A stretch of 36,067 bases of DNA from positions 1 through 36,067 of the forward strand of contig JAIRKT010000105.1 of NCBI GenBank assembly GCA_031259965.1, read 5' to 3'. Position 1 is the stretch's first letter. Every line of letters begins with the position of its first letter. A model generated the notes under the pieces. The model searched no databases. It was not told where the DNA came from and worked only from the letters and a program-made list of their open reading frames with translations. This DNA is from Christensenellaceae bacterium. Its GTDB lineage: Bacteria > Bacillota > Clostridia > Christensenellales > DTU072. The position numbers and the translations under genes are program-made. Positions 8,043-19,304 of the stretch are shown one piece after another.

Positions 8043-8597
8043 TTAGTGGCTAGTGGTTTTTTTCTTGCGCTTTGCAAAGGTAACGAGGTAGCGCTGCATA
8101 TTTTCTTTGATTATAACCTCAGCGGTCATTGCATCCATAATTTCTAGAATAGAAGTGTGCTTATGTTCTAATTGCTTGTAAACATTGAAGAAGTGAGTGA
8201 TTTCATTCATGATATGGGATGGTAAATCCTTGATATCCCTATAACCGTTCCATAAGGGTTCTGTTATTGGTATGGCTATAATTTTGTGATCTAATTCATC
8301 TCCATCTTGCATGCTTATTACACCTATGGGATAACATCTAACTAAAGCCATAGGAACAATTGGTTCACTACACAAAACCAGAACATCCAAAGGATCATGA
8401 TCATCTGACAAAGTTAGTGGGATGAAACCATAATTGGCGGGATAATGAGTTGAAGTGTGTAAGACGCGATCTAAAATAAGCGCGCCTGTGGCCTTATCCA
8501 TTTCATATTTATTCTTACTCCCCTTTGAAATTTCGATAACAGCTATAAAATCACGATTAGTAATCCTATCGGAATCTACGTCATGCCATAAATTCAT
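8043..8597 (-). CDS. ppa: inorganic pyrophosphatase (family I)
   Basis: This soluble Mg-dependent enzyme hydrolyses pyrophosphate to two phosphates and so drives biosynthetic reactions forward. The family start MNLWHDVDSDRI and the active-site segment (DDHDPLDVLVL) with its aspartate cluster are present, as are the HYPANYGFIP and GDELDHKIIA motifs. The open frame extends 24 codons upstream as a hydrophobic stretch. I reject that extension because the ATG at 8597 has an SD (gaggt) 5 nt away and matches the family N-terminus. The resulting 184 residues fit bacterial family I enzymes. A possible -10 (TATACT) precedes the SD, without a convincing -35. Confidence 0.93.
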   Translation of the reverse strand: MNLWHDVDSDRITNRDFIAVIEISKGSKNKYEMDKATGALILDRVLHTSTHYPANYGFIPLTLSDDHDPLDVLVLCSEPIVPMALVRCYPIGVISMQDGDELDHKIIAIPITEPLWNGYRDIKDLPSHIMNEITHFFNVYKQLEHKHTSILEIMDAMTAEVIIKENMQRYLVTFAKRKKKTTSH

Positions 8598-8765
8598 GTG
8601 TACCTCTATAAAAGTATAATAGATATAACCAGATATCACTATGATTATAAGGAGACAGGTTAAATACAATATACAAACTAAAAATTAACTTATACTATTA
8701 TTTTAACACACCACACAACAAATATCAACATTTATATAGGGATTAAATAGTAATTGGAGGTTATT

Positions 8766-8862
8766 AAAAGGCTTGACAAAAAACAAAAACAAATATTAGA
8801 TGCTTTAAATGTAAAAACACAATTGAAATTGTGTGGTTTTTATTGTATTTTTATAATCATGC
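8766..8862. repeat. diverged direct repeat, left copy (flanks AlbA_2 gene)
   Basis: Two blocks match 10976-11068 in the same orientation: 8766-8817 against 10976-11027 (about 43 of 52 identical by eye), and 8837-8862 against 11043-11068 (24 of 26). The copies bracket the AlbA_2 gene. Confidence 0.75.
8812..8836 (-). terminator. probable terminator of the AlbA_2 gene
   Basis: An 8-bp stem (8817-8824 with 8827-8834) and a 2-nt loop are followed on the minus strand by a run of T. It lies about 135 nt after the stop codon. The plus-strand reading also has T residues, so it could stop traffic both ways. The other repeat copy has lost this stem. Confidence 0.5.
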
Positions 8863-8969
8863 AAAATTTAGGTTTAATGTGGAAATTTTGGCATAAAACC
8901 ATTCGAGAAAATTGACCGCATAAGTTTTTGTACAAAAATCGGGTTTTTTTCGTTAAAAACAAAACAAAA

Positions 8970-10607
8970 TTACTTTACAATTTTCCAGTGCCCTGTTTTA
9001 TCACTGCCAATGCGCTGAATAATTTTAAACTCCTGCAATTTCTTTATTGCACGCCAAACGGAAGTATATTCTTTTTTTAATTCTTTTGACATTTCGTCAA
9101 TTGTAATTTTGTTGTTTTGCGATATTAAGTTCAAAATTAATTTTTGAGTTTTATTCAATTTTGCATTTGCACTTGCATTTGCACTTGCATTTGTTGAGAC
9201 TTTGTCAATTTCTTTATAGTTCTCGTCGAAATCAAAATGCCCTGCTTTATCACTGCCAATGCGCTGAATAATTTTAAACTCTTGCAATTTCTTTATTGCA
9301 CGCCAAACGGATGTATATTCTTTTTTTAATTCTTTTGACATTTCGTCAATTGTAATTTTGTTGTTTTGCGATATTAAGTTTAAAATAAGTTTTTGAGTTT
9401 TATTCAATTTTGCACTTGCATTTGCACTTGCATTTGCACTTGCGTTTGCACTTGCGTTTGCACTTGCATTTGCACTTGCGTTTGTTGAGATTTTATCAAG
9501 TTCTTTATATTTCTCACCGAAATCAAATGTAATTGCAAAATCGTTGCCAAGTACTCTAAAAGTCGGTCGTGGGGTTTGGTATGTATCGCACCATTTGTTC
9601 ATCATCTCTATACCACGTCCCCATGTTTCAATGTAAGAAGTAAAGAAAAATGTATTCGCTATTAAGCGGTTTGGGGTAATAGATTTATGAGAAGTTTGCA
9701 GGGTTTCCACTGTCCAATGATCAGGCAATCTGCCGTCATTGAAAATAATAATTTTGTCTTCATAAATTTTGATTTGGGTCGGTATACTCGTTTTATAATC
9801 TCTGTGAACCATTGCATTTAATAGAGCTTCCCGCAATGCTTCCTTGGGAACTGGATATGTTTCTTCTCTGTGTATGCCGTTAAATGAAATAAGTGCCTTA
9901 AAATACTTTGTATAAATTGTATCCATGATTTTATCGGGCATAAGCATTAACGCACCATGAAACTCGTCATAGAAAAATATATCCTCTCTGTTTGAAAATA
10001 AACCTACCTTTATATAACTGCTACGGACGAATTTTTCAGGGTTTTCGACAAACAAGATAACACATGCCTTTGTTAATTTTCCGTTTATAATTAAACCCAA
10101 TTTATCAAGCAGTGTTTCGTCATCAATTTTATCGTCAACGGCACTTGTATCAAAGCGCGTGCCTTTAATAACTCTATCACGGAAGACCTTCACAGCAAGA
10201 CGGCTTATATCTTTCATCGTTGCGCGTGGTTCAACCAAAGTATCCCAAGTTTCACCATTTGCCTTCAATAAGAAATTGGTTATTGCCATGCCTGTCAATT
10301 CCTGCGTGGTGCTGCCGATTCTTTTATAATAACTGCCGTGATAACTTATAGGGTTTGAATATTTATCTACAATAATTGCGATTGTTTTATCTTTGGTCAA
10401 ATTAACTTCGGGCATAATGCCCAAAGCATTTTTTATGATATTGGGCAAATCAGCAAGTAGTTTTTCTGTATTTTTTAACGAAACAACAATGCCTTTATCA
10501 TCACGCCCAATTTCCATTGTTCCGCCTAAAGTGTTTGCAAATCCACAAAGCGTTTTAAGGCAGTCGTCTTTCCAAACTTCTTTCCATTCTAAATTTTGAT
10601 TTTCCAT
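8970..10607 (-). CDS. AlbA_2 / HATPase_c_4 regulator-like protein with duplicated winged-helix tail
   Basis: This is a 545-residue cytosolic protein of the group often labelled RecG-like ATP-binding transcriptional regulator. An AlbA_2 (Schlafen-type) domain spans about 1-130, starting LEWKEVWKDDCLKTLCGFAN. A HATPase_c_4 domain follows at about 250-355 (REALLNAMVHRDY, then ETWGRGIEMM). The C-terminus is a tandem duplication. Each unit has a short linker (FDFGEKYKELDKIST or FDFDENYKEIDKVST), an NASA tetrapeptide repeat and a winged-helix domain (KLNKTQKLILNLIS, then MSKELKKEYTSVWRAIKKL). Two such DNA-binding modules in one chain could let it span two operator sites. There is no SD; the promoter -10 lies 6 nt from the ATG, suggesting a leaderless mRNA. 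It is flanked by direct repeats and looks acquired. The biological target is unknown. Confidence 0.85.
   Translation of the reverse strand: MENQNLEWKEVWKDDCLKTLCGFANTLGGTMEIGRDDKGIVVSLKNTEKLLADLPNIIKNALGIMPEVNLTKDKTIAIIVDKYSNPISYHGSYYKRIGSTTQELTGMAITNFLLKANGETWDTLVEPRATMKDISRLAVKVFRDRVIKGTRFDTSAVDDKIDDETLLDKLGLIINGKLTKACVILFVENPEKFVRSSYIKVGLFSNREDIFFYDEFHGALMLMPDKIMDTIYTKYFKALISFNGIHREETYPVPKEALREALLNAMVHRDYKTSIPTQIKIYEDKIIIFNDGRLPDHWTVETLQTSHKSITPNRLIANTFFFTSYIETWGRGIEMMNKWCDTYQTPRPTFRVLGNDFAITFDFGEKYKELDKISTNASANASANASANASANASANASAKLNKTQKLILNLISQNNKITIDEMSKELKKEYTSVWRAIKKLQEFKIIQRIGSDKAGHFDFDENYKEIDKVSTNASANASANAKLNKTQKLILNLISQNNKITIDEMSKELKKEYTSVWRAIKKLQEFKIIQRIGSDKTGHWKIVK
9162..9193. repeat. 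short 12-bp tandem repeat array (NASA codons)
   Basis: About two and a half copies of a 12-bp unit (plus-strand ttgcacttgcat type) encode NASANASANA in the second duplicated unit. Confidence 0.85.
9411..9484. repeat. long 12-bp tandem repeat array (NASA codons)
   Basis: About six copies of a 12-bp unit encode (NASA)6 in the first duplicated unit. Alternating cat/cgt third positions show that the copies have begun to diverge. Gain or loss of units would change linker length without breaking the frame. Confidence 0.9.
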
Positions 10608-10613
10608 AACTTA

Positions 10614-10643
10614 ATCATACCATAATCTATTAATTAAAGGCAA
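10614..10643 (-). promoter_or_regulatory. promoter of the AlbA_2 gene, implying a leaderless transcript
   Basis: On the minus strand: TTGCCT (10638-10643), an 18-nt spacer and TATGAT (10614-10619). Only 6 nt separate the -10 from the ATG, so transcription should begin at or next to the start codon. This fits the absence of an SD. Confidence 0.5.
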
Positions 10644-11242
10644 ATAATAACGGCTTTATTACGGCATATTTTTCTTGTTTTTCCCTATGATTTATATCGG
10701 GATAAATACAATTTATTTAACTTCTTGTCCGTCTTGTTTTTCATAGATAGGTTGCCGTTTGCGCTCATACTATGAGCTATGTTTTGAACACAGTGTAAGA
10801 ACGCTTTAAATTGTTTTATTTTCTCGGTTTGGATATTCTAGGTGTTATTCCTTAATTTATATATTTTCATTTTATGCATAACAGATTATCACAACAAAAT
10901 AGCATATAATAAAAATTTAAAAAAAACTTATCAATTTTATGATATACTTCTCGTTATATATCGGGATTTTAGGTTAAAAGACTTGAGAAAAAAACAAAAC
11001 AAATATTAGACGCTATAAGCGCAAAAATAAGGAATTTAACATTTTTTATTGTATTTCTATAATCATCCGGAATTTTAGGCTACAAGTTAAAAGAAGAACA
11101 AAAAAACTAGTAAATATTTAAATTGTGGTTAAAACAACTAAAAATCTGCTTATTTAAACATATAAACACCATAAAAAAAGTAGGATATTTTTTGTTAGAG
11201 ATTTTGAATTAAAGAAAAAAGAGAATAAGCACGATGGAAAAT
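10644..11242. other. intergenic region upstream of nifJ
   Basis: No gene is visible in these 599 bp. They contain the right copy of the diverged repeat (10976-11068), a small stem (10763-10769 with 10771-10777), and repeated short motifs. A sequence like tatatcgggat occurs near 10687 and 10955, and a ttttagg-type motif near 10966 and 11072. The AT content is very high. Confidence 0.45.
10976..11068. repeat. diverged direct repeat, right copy
   Basis: This is the partner of 8766-8862. The copies lie on opposite sides of the AlbA_2 gene, so deleting the gene and one copy would leave a simple divergent ppa-nifJ intergenic region. Confidence 0.75.
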
Positions 11243-11271
11243 TTGACAATAAATGTTATGACAAGTATAAT
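11243..11271 (+). promoter_or_regulatory. consensus nifJ promoter
   Basis: TTGACA (11243-11248), a 17-nt spacer and TATAAT (11266-11271) form a full consensus promoter. The leader to the ATG is about 93 nt. It contains a stem 11306-11311 with 11330-11335 and an alternative inner stem (11309-11313 with 11318-11322) that cannot form at the same time. Whether this is regulatory is open. Confidence 0.85.
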
Positions 11272-11370
11272 TTTAATTAATTTAGATAGATTTAAATACA
11301 ACCAGAGTGCTTTTTATAAAGCGCAAGAGAGCACTACTAGTAAACAAAACACACAAGGAGGTTTATCTAG

Positions 11371-14889
<3,519 letters not shown>

Positions 14890-14953
14890 CATTTGTAAAA
14901 GAATTTAAATTTTTGCTTATAAAAATAGCTATAGCAAGAATATTGCAAAAAAA

Positions 14954-14984
14954 AACCAACTATTTGCACAGTTGGTTTTTTTTA
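14954..14984 (+). terminator. intrinsic terminator after nifJ
   Basis: An 8-bp stem (14954-14961 with 14970-14977) and an 8-nt loop are followed by a T run. The A-run on the left makes it usable from the right as well, so it may also end tRNA-Lys transcription. Confidence 0.88.
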
Positions 14985-15009
14985 CTACATAACTTAAAAA
15001 TTTTTCAAT

Positions 15010-15085
15010 TGGTGCGCCTCCAGGGACTCGAACCCTGGACCCACTGATTAAGAGTCAGTTGCTCTACCAACTGAGCTAGAGGCGC
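15010..15085 (-). tRNA. tRNA-Lys (anticodon CTT)
   Basis: This is a complete 76-nt cloverleaf on the minus strand: a 7-bp acceptor stem (GCGCCTC with GAGGCGC), discriminator A and encoded CCA. The anticodon loop is CTCTTAA (15048-15054), giving anticodon CTT, and the T loop is GTTCGAG. It decodes AAG. It stands alone, opposite to nifJ and the ribosomal cluster. I could not find a convincing promoter just upstream. Confidence 0.96.
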
Positions 15086-15408
15086 TAGTAAAAGTGTCAA
15101 AATAACATTAGTCAATATATTATCATAACAAAACACAAAATTGCAAATAAAAAAACAAGAAAAATGCAATTTCAATATTTTAGCAAGTTATAAAGCTTAC
15201 AAATGGATTTTAAAATAATATCAGATCGTGTTTCAAAGTGCGTTGCAGGCTCTGAATTTGTATTATTATAAACGCAACCGGTGAGGCGAATTTAAATGCG
15301 AATAAGATTATAAATAGTTTGTGCTAGGTTATAGAGTTTACAAAGGAGTTAATTTAGTAAATACAGTTAAGTTTTTTTAAAAAACTTGAAATTAGGCCTT
15401 CAATTTGC
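15086..15408. other. intergenic region between tRNA-Lys and the S10 promoter
   Basis: No gene is visible. Two related segments of about 26 nt, near 15184 and 15321 (each reading like gc.ag.ttata.ag.ttacaaa.gga), are about 80 percent alike. A self-complementary run at 15368-15386 may insulate the S10 promoter. Confidence 0.4.
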
Positions 15409-15438
15409 TTGACAGAGTATTATTATATTTGTTAAACT
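15409..15438 (+). promoter_or_regulatory. promoter of the S10-spc-alpha cluster
   Basis: TTGACA (15409-15414), an 18-nt spacer and TAAACT (15433-15438), preceded by an extended -10 TG at 15430-15431. It is the only strong promoter found ahead of the cluster. The predicted transcription start is near 15445. Confidence 0.7.
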
Positions 15439-15444
15439 AGTCAA

Positions 15445-15789
15445 GCGCGTTTTTATGGGCGTGTTTTAGAGTGTTTAGAATAAAGAATATTGCGTTGGAA
15501 AGTGATAAGTAATTATTAAAAACCAGTGTTAATTCTTAAAACTAAACTAAATTCAAGATTTACTACACGGCGGTCACGCCGTTTCTTAAGAGCGGCATAT
15601 GATATGCGCGGGTGGGTGGTAATGTGAATTTATTAAATATCCGGCAAAAGCCCCTTATTTATTCCTCAAAAACCATAAATACTATGAAAACATCGATTAG
15701 TTTGCTAGTATAACGCAAACCTGGCAATTTAAACATTTAGTTTAATAACTAGTTGATATAAAGAAATCATGCCTGGAGGATGAATGTCA
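15445..15789 (+). promoter_or_regulatory. long structured 5' leader of the S10 operon
   Basis: A leader of about 345 nt runs from the predicted transcription start to rpsJ. Its stems are: a GC-rich 6-bp hairpin with GTCA tetraloop (15567-15582), a GCATAT/ATATGC pair (15595-15607), GTTTGC/GCAAAC (15700-15720) and TTAAAC/GTTTAA (15729-15745). The GC-rich block stands out from the AT-rich surroundings. Such leaders often bind a ribosomal protein encoded in the operon (L4 in E. coli). The ligand here is not known to me, and I do not recognise the fold. Confidence 0.5.
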
Positions 15790-16098
15790 ATGGCAAGTCA
15801 AAAAATTAGGATAAAGTTAAAAGCTTATGATCATTATTTGATCGATGCATCTTGTGAAAAGATTGTCGATGCGGCAACAAGATCAGGTGCAAGCATTTCT
15901 GGTCCTATACCTTTACCTACTGAAAAAGAGGTAATAACAATATTAAGGTCTCCTCACAAACATAAGGATAGTCGAGAACAATTTGAAATGAGAACACATA
16001 AACGTTTAGTTGACATATATAATTGTTCAACAAAAACAGTTGAATCATTAATGAAACTCGATTTGCCAGCTGGCGTTGATATTCAGATCAAGTTATAA
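15790..16098 (+). CDS. rpsJ: 30S ribosomal protein S10
   Basis: This small-subunit head protein also takes part in transcription antitermination as NusE. Family signatures [15 protein letters not shown] and [10 protein letters not shown] are present, and the length is a standard 102 residues. An in-frame ATG at 15784 is only 4 nt from the SD (ggagg, 15775-15779); the ATG at 15790 is 10 nt away and gives the family N-terminus, so I prefer it. It is the first gene of the cluster. The usual upstream group (rpsL, rpsG, fusA, tuf) is not attached. Confidence 0.95.
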   Translation: MASQKIRIKLKAYDHYLIDASCEKIVDAATRSGASISGPIPLPTEKEVITILRSPHKHKDSREQFEMRTHKRLVDIYNCSTKTVESLMKLDLPAGVDIQIKL

Positions 16099-16117
16099 GG
16101 GGGCAGAGGTAAACATT

Positions 16118-16810
16118 ATGGATAAAGCTATACTAGGAAAAAAGTTAGGAATGAGCCAGATATTTGCAGCGGATGGTACTGTAATTCCAGTATCTATTGT
16201 TGAGGCTGGCCCATGCCCTGTAGTGCAGGTTAAAACTATTGAAAAAGATGGTTATAATGCTATAAAGATTGCGTACAAAAAAATAACCTCTCAGAAAAAG
16301 CTTAAAAGTCCAGATAACGGACAATTTAAAAAAGCGGGTGTTGTAGCGCATAAATTACTAAAAGAATTTAGATTAGCAAATTGTGAAAAATACAAAACAG
16401 GCGATATGATTAATTGTGAGCTTTTTCAAAAAGGTGACAAGGTTGATGTAACGGGAAAAACAAAAGGCAGAGGATTTAGTGGTACGATAAAGAGATGGAA
16501 TACTCATTGTGGGCCCAAAGCGCATGGTTCTGGTTATCATCGTGGTGTGGGTTCTTTGGGTGCTAACAGCACACCTAGCAGAGTTTTTAAAAACAAAAAG
16601 ATGCCTGGCCAATATGGTAATGAGCAAGTTACCATTCAAAATCTTGAGATAATAAAAATAGACTCTAGTCGCAACCTTATTTTCGTAGCAGGTGGCATAC
16701 CAGGTCCAAACGGAGGCACCGTTGCAATAAAAGAAACTGTTAAGCGAGTAAAGAAAGGGTCAAAATGGTTTAAAGAACCTAAACCCATAGCTGCCGCTGG
16801 TAAAAAATAA
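16118..16810 (+). CDS. rplC: 50S ribosomal protein L3
   Basis: L3 is an early-assembly protein that reaches the peptidyl-transferase centre. The start MDKAILGKKLGMSQIF and the loop region (HGSGYHRGVGSLGANSTPSRVFKNKKMPGQ in part) identify it. The frame is open further upstream, but the ATG at 16118 follows SD gaggt by 7 nt and gives the family N-terminus, so the upstream 14 codons are discarded. At 230 residues it is somewhat longer than the roughly 210 usual, with extra sequence in the middle (about 60-100) and a lysine-rich tail. Confidence 0.96.
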   Translation: MDKAILGKKLGMSQIFAADGTVIPVSIVEAGPCPVVQVKTIEKDGYNAIKIAYKKITSQKKLKSPDNGQFKKAGVVAHKLLKEFRLANCEKYKTGDMINCELFQKGDKVDVTGKTKGRGFSGTIKRWNTHCGPKAHGSGYHRGVGSLGANSTPSRVFKNKKMPGQYGNEQVTIQNLEIIKIDSSRNLIFVAGGIPGPNGGTVAIKETVKRVKKGSKWFKEPKPIAAAGKK

Positions 16811-16826
16811 TTAAGGAGGCCGCGAA

Positions 16827-17450
16827 ATGATTAAAGTAGATGTGTTAAACACTAAAGCTGAAAAAGTTAAAGATATTGAACTTCCAGAAGATATTTTTGG
16901 GTTAGAGTACAATAATGCACTTATCCATCAGGTTGTTGTCGCTCAACTTGCAAACAAAAGGCAAGGTACAAAAAGCACTCTTACAAGAACTGAAGTTAGA
17001 GGTGGTGGAGCCAAACCCTGGAGGCAAAAAGGAACTGGCAGAGCTAGACAAGGAAGCATACGTGCACCACAATGGATAAAAGGTGGCGTTGTCTTTGCTC
17101 CAAAGCCTCGTGATTTCAGAAAGAAAGTAAACAAGCGCATGAAAACTACAGCATTGTTTATAGCTTTAAGCAAAAAACTCACTGATGGTGACATAATAGT
17201 TTTAAACAAATTTGAGATTGAAGAAGCAAAAACCAAACAAATTGTTGGCATTTTAAAAAGCCTTGGGCTCGACAAACAAACTCATTTATACCTTAATGGT
17301 GTGGGCGAAGATATTAAAAGGGCCGCAAACAATTTACAAGAGTTTACAGCATATGATGTTCAATTGATTAATGTATATGACATAATTCGCGCGCAAAAGT
17401 GCTTATTTACTGAGGATGCCATCAACAAATTGTTGGAGGTATACGCATAA
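16827..17450 (+). CDS. rplD: 50S ribosomal protein L4
   Basis: L4 lines the peptide exit tunnel and, in E. coli, represses its own operon by binding the S10 leader. The conserved tunnel loop is present (TRTEVRGGGAKPWRQKGTGR, then APQWIKGGVVFAPKPR). At 207 residues the length is normal. The SD aaggagg is well spaced. Its stop codon shares one base with the rplW start (TAATG), giving direct translational coupling. Confidence 0.97.
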   Translation: MIKVDVLNTKAEKVKDIELPEDIFGLEYNNALIHQVVVAQLANKRQGTKSTLTRTEVRGGGAKPWRQKGTGRARQGSIRAPQWIKGGVVFAPKPRDFRKKVNKRMKTTALFIALSKKLTDGDIIVLNKFEIEEAKTKQIVGILKSLGLDKQTHLYLNGVGEDIKRAANNLQEFTAYDVQLINVYDIIRAQKCLFTEDAINKLLEVYA

Positions 17451-17752
17451 TGAATGTTATTGAAAACTTATATGATATCATAATAAAACCAATCCTAACA
17501 GAAAAGAGTTATAAGCACGTATCATCAAAACGTTATGTTTTTCGTGTAATTAAAAATGCTACTAAACAGCAAATTAAAATAGCAATAGAAACTATATTTG
17601 GTGTTCAAGTGGCAAAGGTTAATACTCTTAAAGTTACAGGTAAGATTAAGCGAAGGGGCAAATATGAAGGAAGAACTACTTCATACAAAAAGGCCTATGT
17701 AACGCTTACAAACAACAGTAAGGCAATCGAATTTTTCGATAGCTTGTCGTAG
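17450..17752 (+). CDS. rplW: 50S ribosomal protein L23
   Basis: L23 sits at the tunnel exit and docks trigger factor, SRP and the Sec channel. IKPILTEKSYKH near the N-terminus and YVFRVIKNATKQQIK are family motifs. The length is 100 residues. It overlaps rplD by one base. Its stop TAG is fused to the rplB ribosome-binding site (TAGGAG). Confidence 0.96.
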   Translation: MNVIENLYDIIIKPILTEKSYKHVSSKRYVFRVIKNATKQQIKIAIETIFGVQVAKVNTLKVTGKIKRRGKYEGRTTSYKKAYVTLTNNSKAIEFFDSLS

Positions 17753-17761
17753 GAGAGCAAG

Positions 17762-18589
17762 ATGGCAATAATTAGATATAAACCAACATCACCCGCCCGC
17801 CGCAATATGAGTGTTCTGGATTATGCCGAGATCACATCAGACAAACCAGAAAAGAGTTTGCTTGTAAGCAAAAACAAGAGCGGTGGTCGTAATAACACAG
17901 GAAAAATAACTGTTAGACATATAGGTGGCGGGAATCGTAACAAATATCGTATAATAGATTTCAAACGCGACAAAGAAGGCGTTCCTGCAAAAGTTGCATC
18001 TATTCAGTATGATCCAAACAGATCAGCGAATATTGCTTTATTATGGTATGCGGATGGTGAGAAACGCTATATTTTAGCACCAGTTGGTTTGAAAGTTGGC
18101 GATTCCGTTATGACTGGACCCGGTGCAGATATAAAGGTTGGTAATGCCCTGCGTTTAGCGGATATTCCTGATGGTACTATGGTTCATAATATTGAGATGT
18201 ATCCAAAGAGGGGCGGACAAATAGCAAGAGCCGCAGGTGGTGCCGCACAACTTATGGCAAAAGAAGGAAAAAAAGCTACGCTGCGCATGCCTTCTGGTGA
18301 AATGAGGTATGTGCCATTACAATGCAAAGCGACTATAGGACAAGTAGGAAACTTAGAATATGAACTAGTGAGCCTGGGAAAGGCGGGACGCAAACGACAT
18401 ATGGGAGTAAAACCTACTGTGAGAGGTGTTGTAATGAATCCATGCGATCACCCACATGGTGGTGGTGAAGGAAAATCACCGATAGGTATGTCAACTCCTG
18501 TAACTCCATGGGGCAAGCCTGCGCTTGGATATAAGACGCGTAATAAAAAGAAACCCTCTAGCAAGTTCATAATTAAAAGAATTAATTAG
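17762..18589 (+). CDS. rplB: 50S ribosomal protein L2
   Basis: L2 is a core protein needed for subunit joining and peptidyl transfer. The zinc/RNA region [15 protein letters not shown] with its conserved histidine is intact, as are the SH3-like segments ([19 protein letters not shown]). At 275 residues it is standard. The stop TAG is again part of the downstream SD. Confidence 0.98.
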   Translation: MAIIRYKPTSPARRNMSVLDYAEITSDKPEKSLLVSKNKSGGRNNTGKITVRHIGGGNRNKYRIIDFKRDKEGVPAKVASIQYDPNRSANIALLWYADGEKRYILAPVGLKVGDSVMTGPGADIKVGNALRLADIPDGTMVHNIEMYPKRGGQIARAAGGAAQLMAKEGKKATLRMPSGEMRYVPLQCKATIGQVGNLEYELVSLGKAGRKRHMGVKPTVRGVVMNPCDHPHGGGEGKSPIGMSTPVTPWGKPALGYKTRNKKKPSSKFIIKRIN

Positions 18590-18599
18590 GAGATATTAA

Positions 18600-18878
18600 A
18601 TGAGTAGATCTGTTAAAAAGGGACCTTTCGTGGCGGAGAGCCTGATAAAAAAAATAATAGCTATGAATGGAAAAGGTGAAAAGAGACCTGTTAAAACTTG
18701 GTCACGCGCCTCAACAATATTTCCTGAATTTGTAGGGCACACAATTGCAGTACATGATGGAAAAAAGCATGTACCAGTTTACATCACCGAAGATATGGTA
18801 GGACTTAAACTAGGTGAATTTGCACCAACACGTACATTCCGTGGACATGCTGGTGGAAAAACCACATCTAAGAGATAG
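18600..18878 (+). CDS. rpsS: 30S ribosomal protein S19
   Basis: S19 is a head protein that contacts tRNA and S13. [19 protein letters not shown] and [14 protein letters not shown] are diagnostic, and the 92-residue length is typical. TAG stop and SD are fused (TAGGAGG) at the junction with rplV. Confidence 0.97.
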   Translation: MSRSVKKGPFVAESLIKKIIAMNGKGEKRPVKTWSRASTIFPEFVGHTIAVHDGKKHVPVYITEDMVGLKLGEFAPTRTFRGHAGGKTTSKR

Positions 18879-18887
18879 GAGGTTAGT

Positions 18888-19298
18888 ATGGCAACAAGAA
18901 CCAGAGAAAAACACGAAAAGCTAGAAGCTTCGCGTGACAAGCGACCATATGCGGTAGCTAAAAACATAAGGATTTCACCATATAAAGTGAGAGCTGTTTT
19001 GGATGTTATAAGAGGGAAAAAATATAATGAAGCAGTTGCTATGCTAAATGCACTTAACAAATCCTCATGTGATCCTATCTTGAAAGTGCTTAAATCAGCA
19101 GCAGCAAATGCCGAAAACAATAGTGGATATGATGTAGACACATTGGTTTTAGCTGAATGCTTTGCAGATCAAGGTCCAACACTCAAAAGGATGATGCCGA
19201 GAGCTAAAGGCAGAGGCAATCGAATTTTGAAACGCACAAGTCATATAACCATAAGACTTGACGCAAACACCTCCATACAAACAACTGACAGGAGATAG
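18888..19298 (+). CDS. rplV: 50S ribosomal protein L22 with N-terminal extension
   Basis: L22 lines the exit tunnel. The core ([22 protein letters not shown]) and the C-terminal beta-hairpin region ([18 protein letters not shown]) are conserved. It has 136 residues against about 110-115 usual, because of roughly 20 charged residues at the N-terminus ([17 protein letters not shown]). The SD for rpsC lies in its last codons. Confidence 0.96.
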   Translation: MATRTREKHEKLEASRDKRPYAVAKNIRISPYKVRAVLDVIRGKKYNEAVAMLNALNKSSCDPILKVLKSAAANAENNSGYDVDTLVLAECFADQGPTLKRMMPRAKGRGNRILKRTSHITIRLDANTSIQTTDRR

Positions 19299-19304
19299 AT
19301 TCAA

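Larger units (their letters stand above)
8598..8969. other. intergenic region between ppa and the AlbA_2 gene
   Basis: This 372-bp stretch contains the ppa 5' region, one copy of a diverged direct repeat (8766-8862), a terminator hairpin and a perfect 14-bp palindrome (8925-8938). A TTG-started frame, 8754-8915, encodes 53 residues beginning like LEVIKRLDKKQKQILDAL. The same KQILDA frame can be read in the other repeat copy but ends sooner. It has no proper SD and the terminator stem lies inside it, so I do not call it a gene. Confidence 0.45.
8989..9529. repeat. in-frame tandem duplication inside the AlbA_2 gene
   Basis: The two units are 8989-9238 and 9239-9529. They are nearly identical outside the NASA repeat array, with only scattered substitutions, several of them silent. 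The length difference, about 42 nt, is explained by the number of tetrapeptide repeats. The low divergence points to a recent event. Confidence 0.9.

Noticed and set aside
8598-8669. 24-codon hydrophobic N-terminal extension of ppa that could look like a membrane anchor
   Set aside because: The SD and the family N-terminus both point to the ATG at 8597; the upstream part has no SD.
8754-8915. 53-codon TTG frame beside ppa
   Set aside because: There is no proper SD, a terminator stem lies within it, and the homologous frame in the other repeat copy is shortened.
10761-10800. Sequence resembling part of a type II CRISPR repeat (gagctatgttttgaa)
   Set aside because: It is a single copy, with no spacer array, no cas genes and no anti-repeat nearby.
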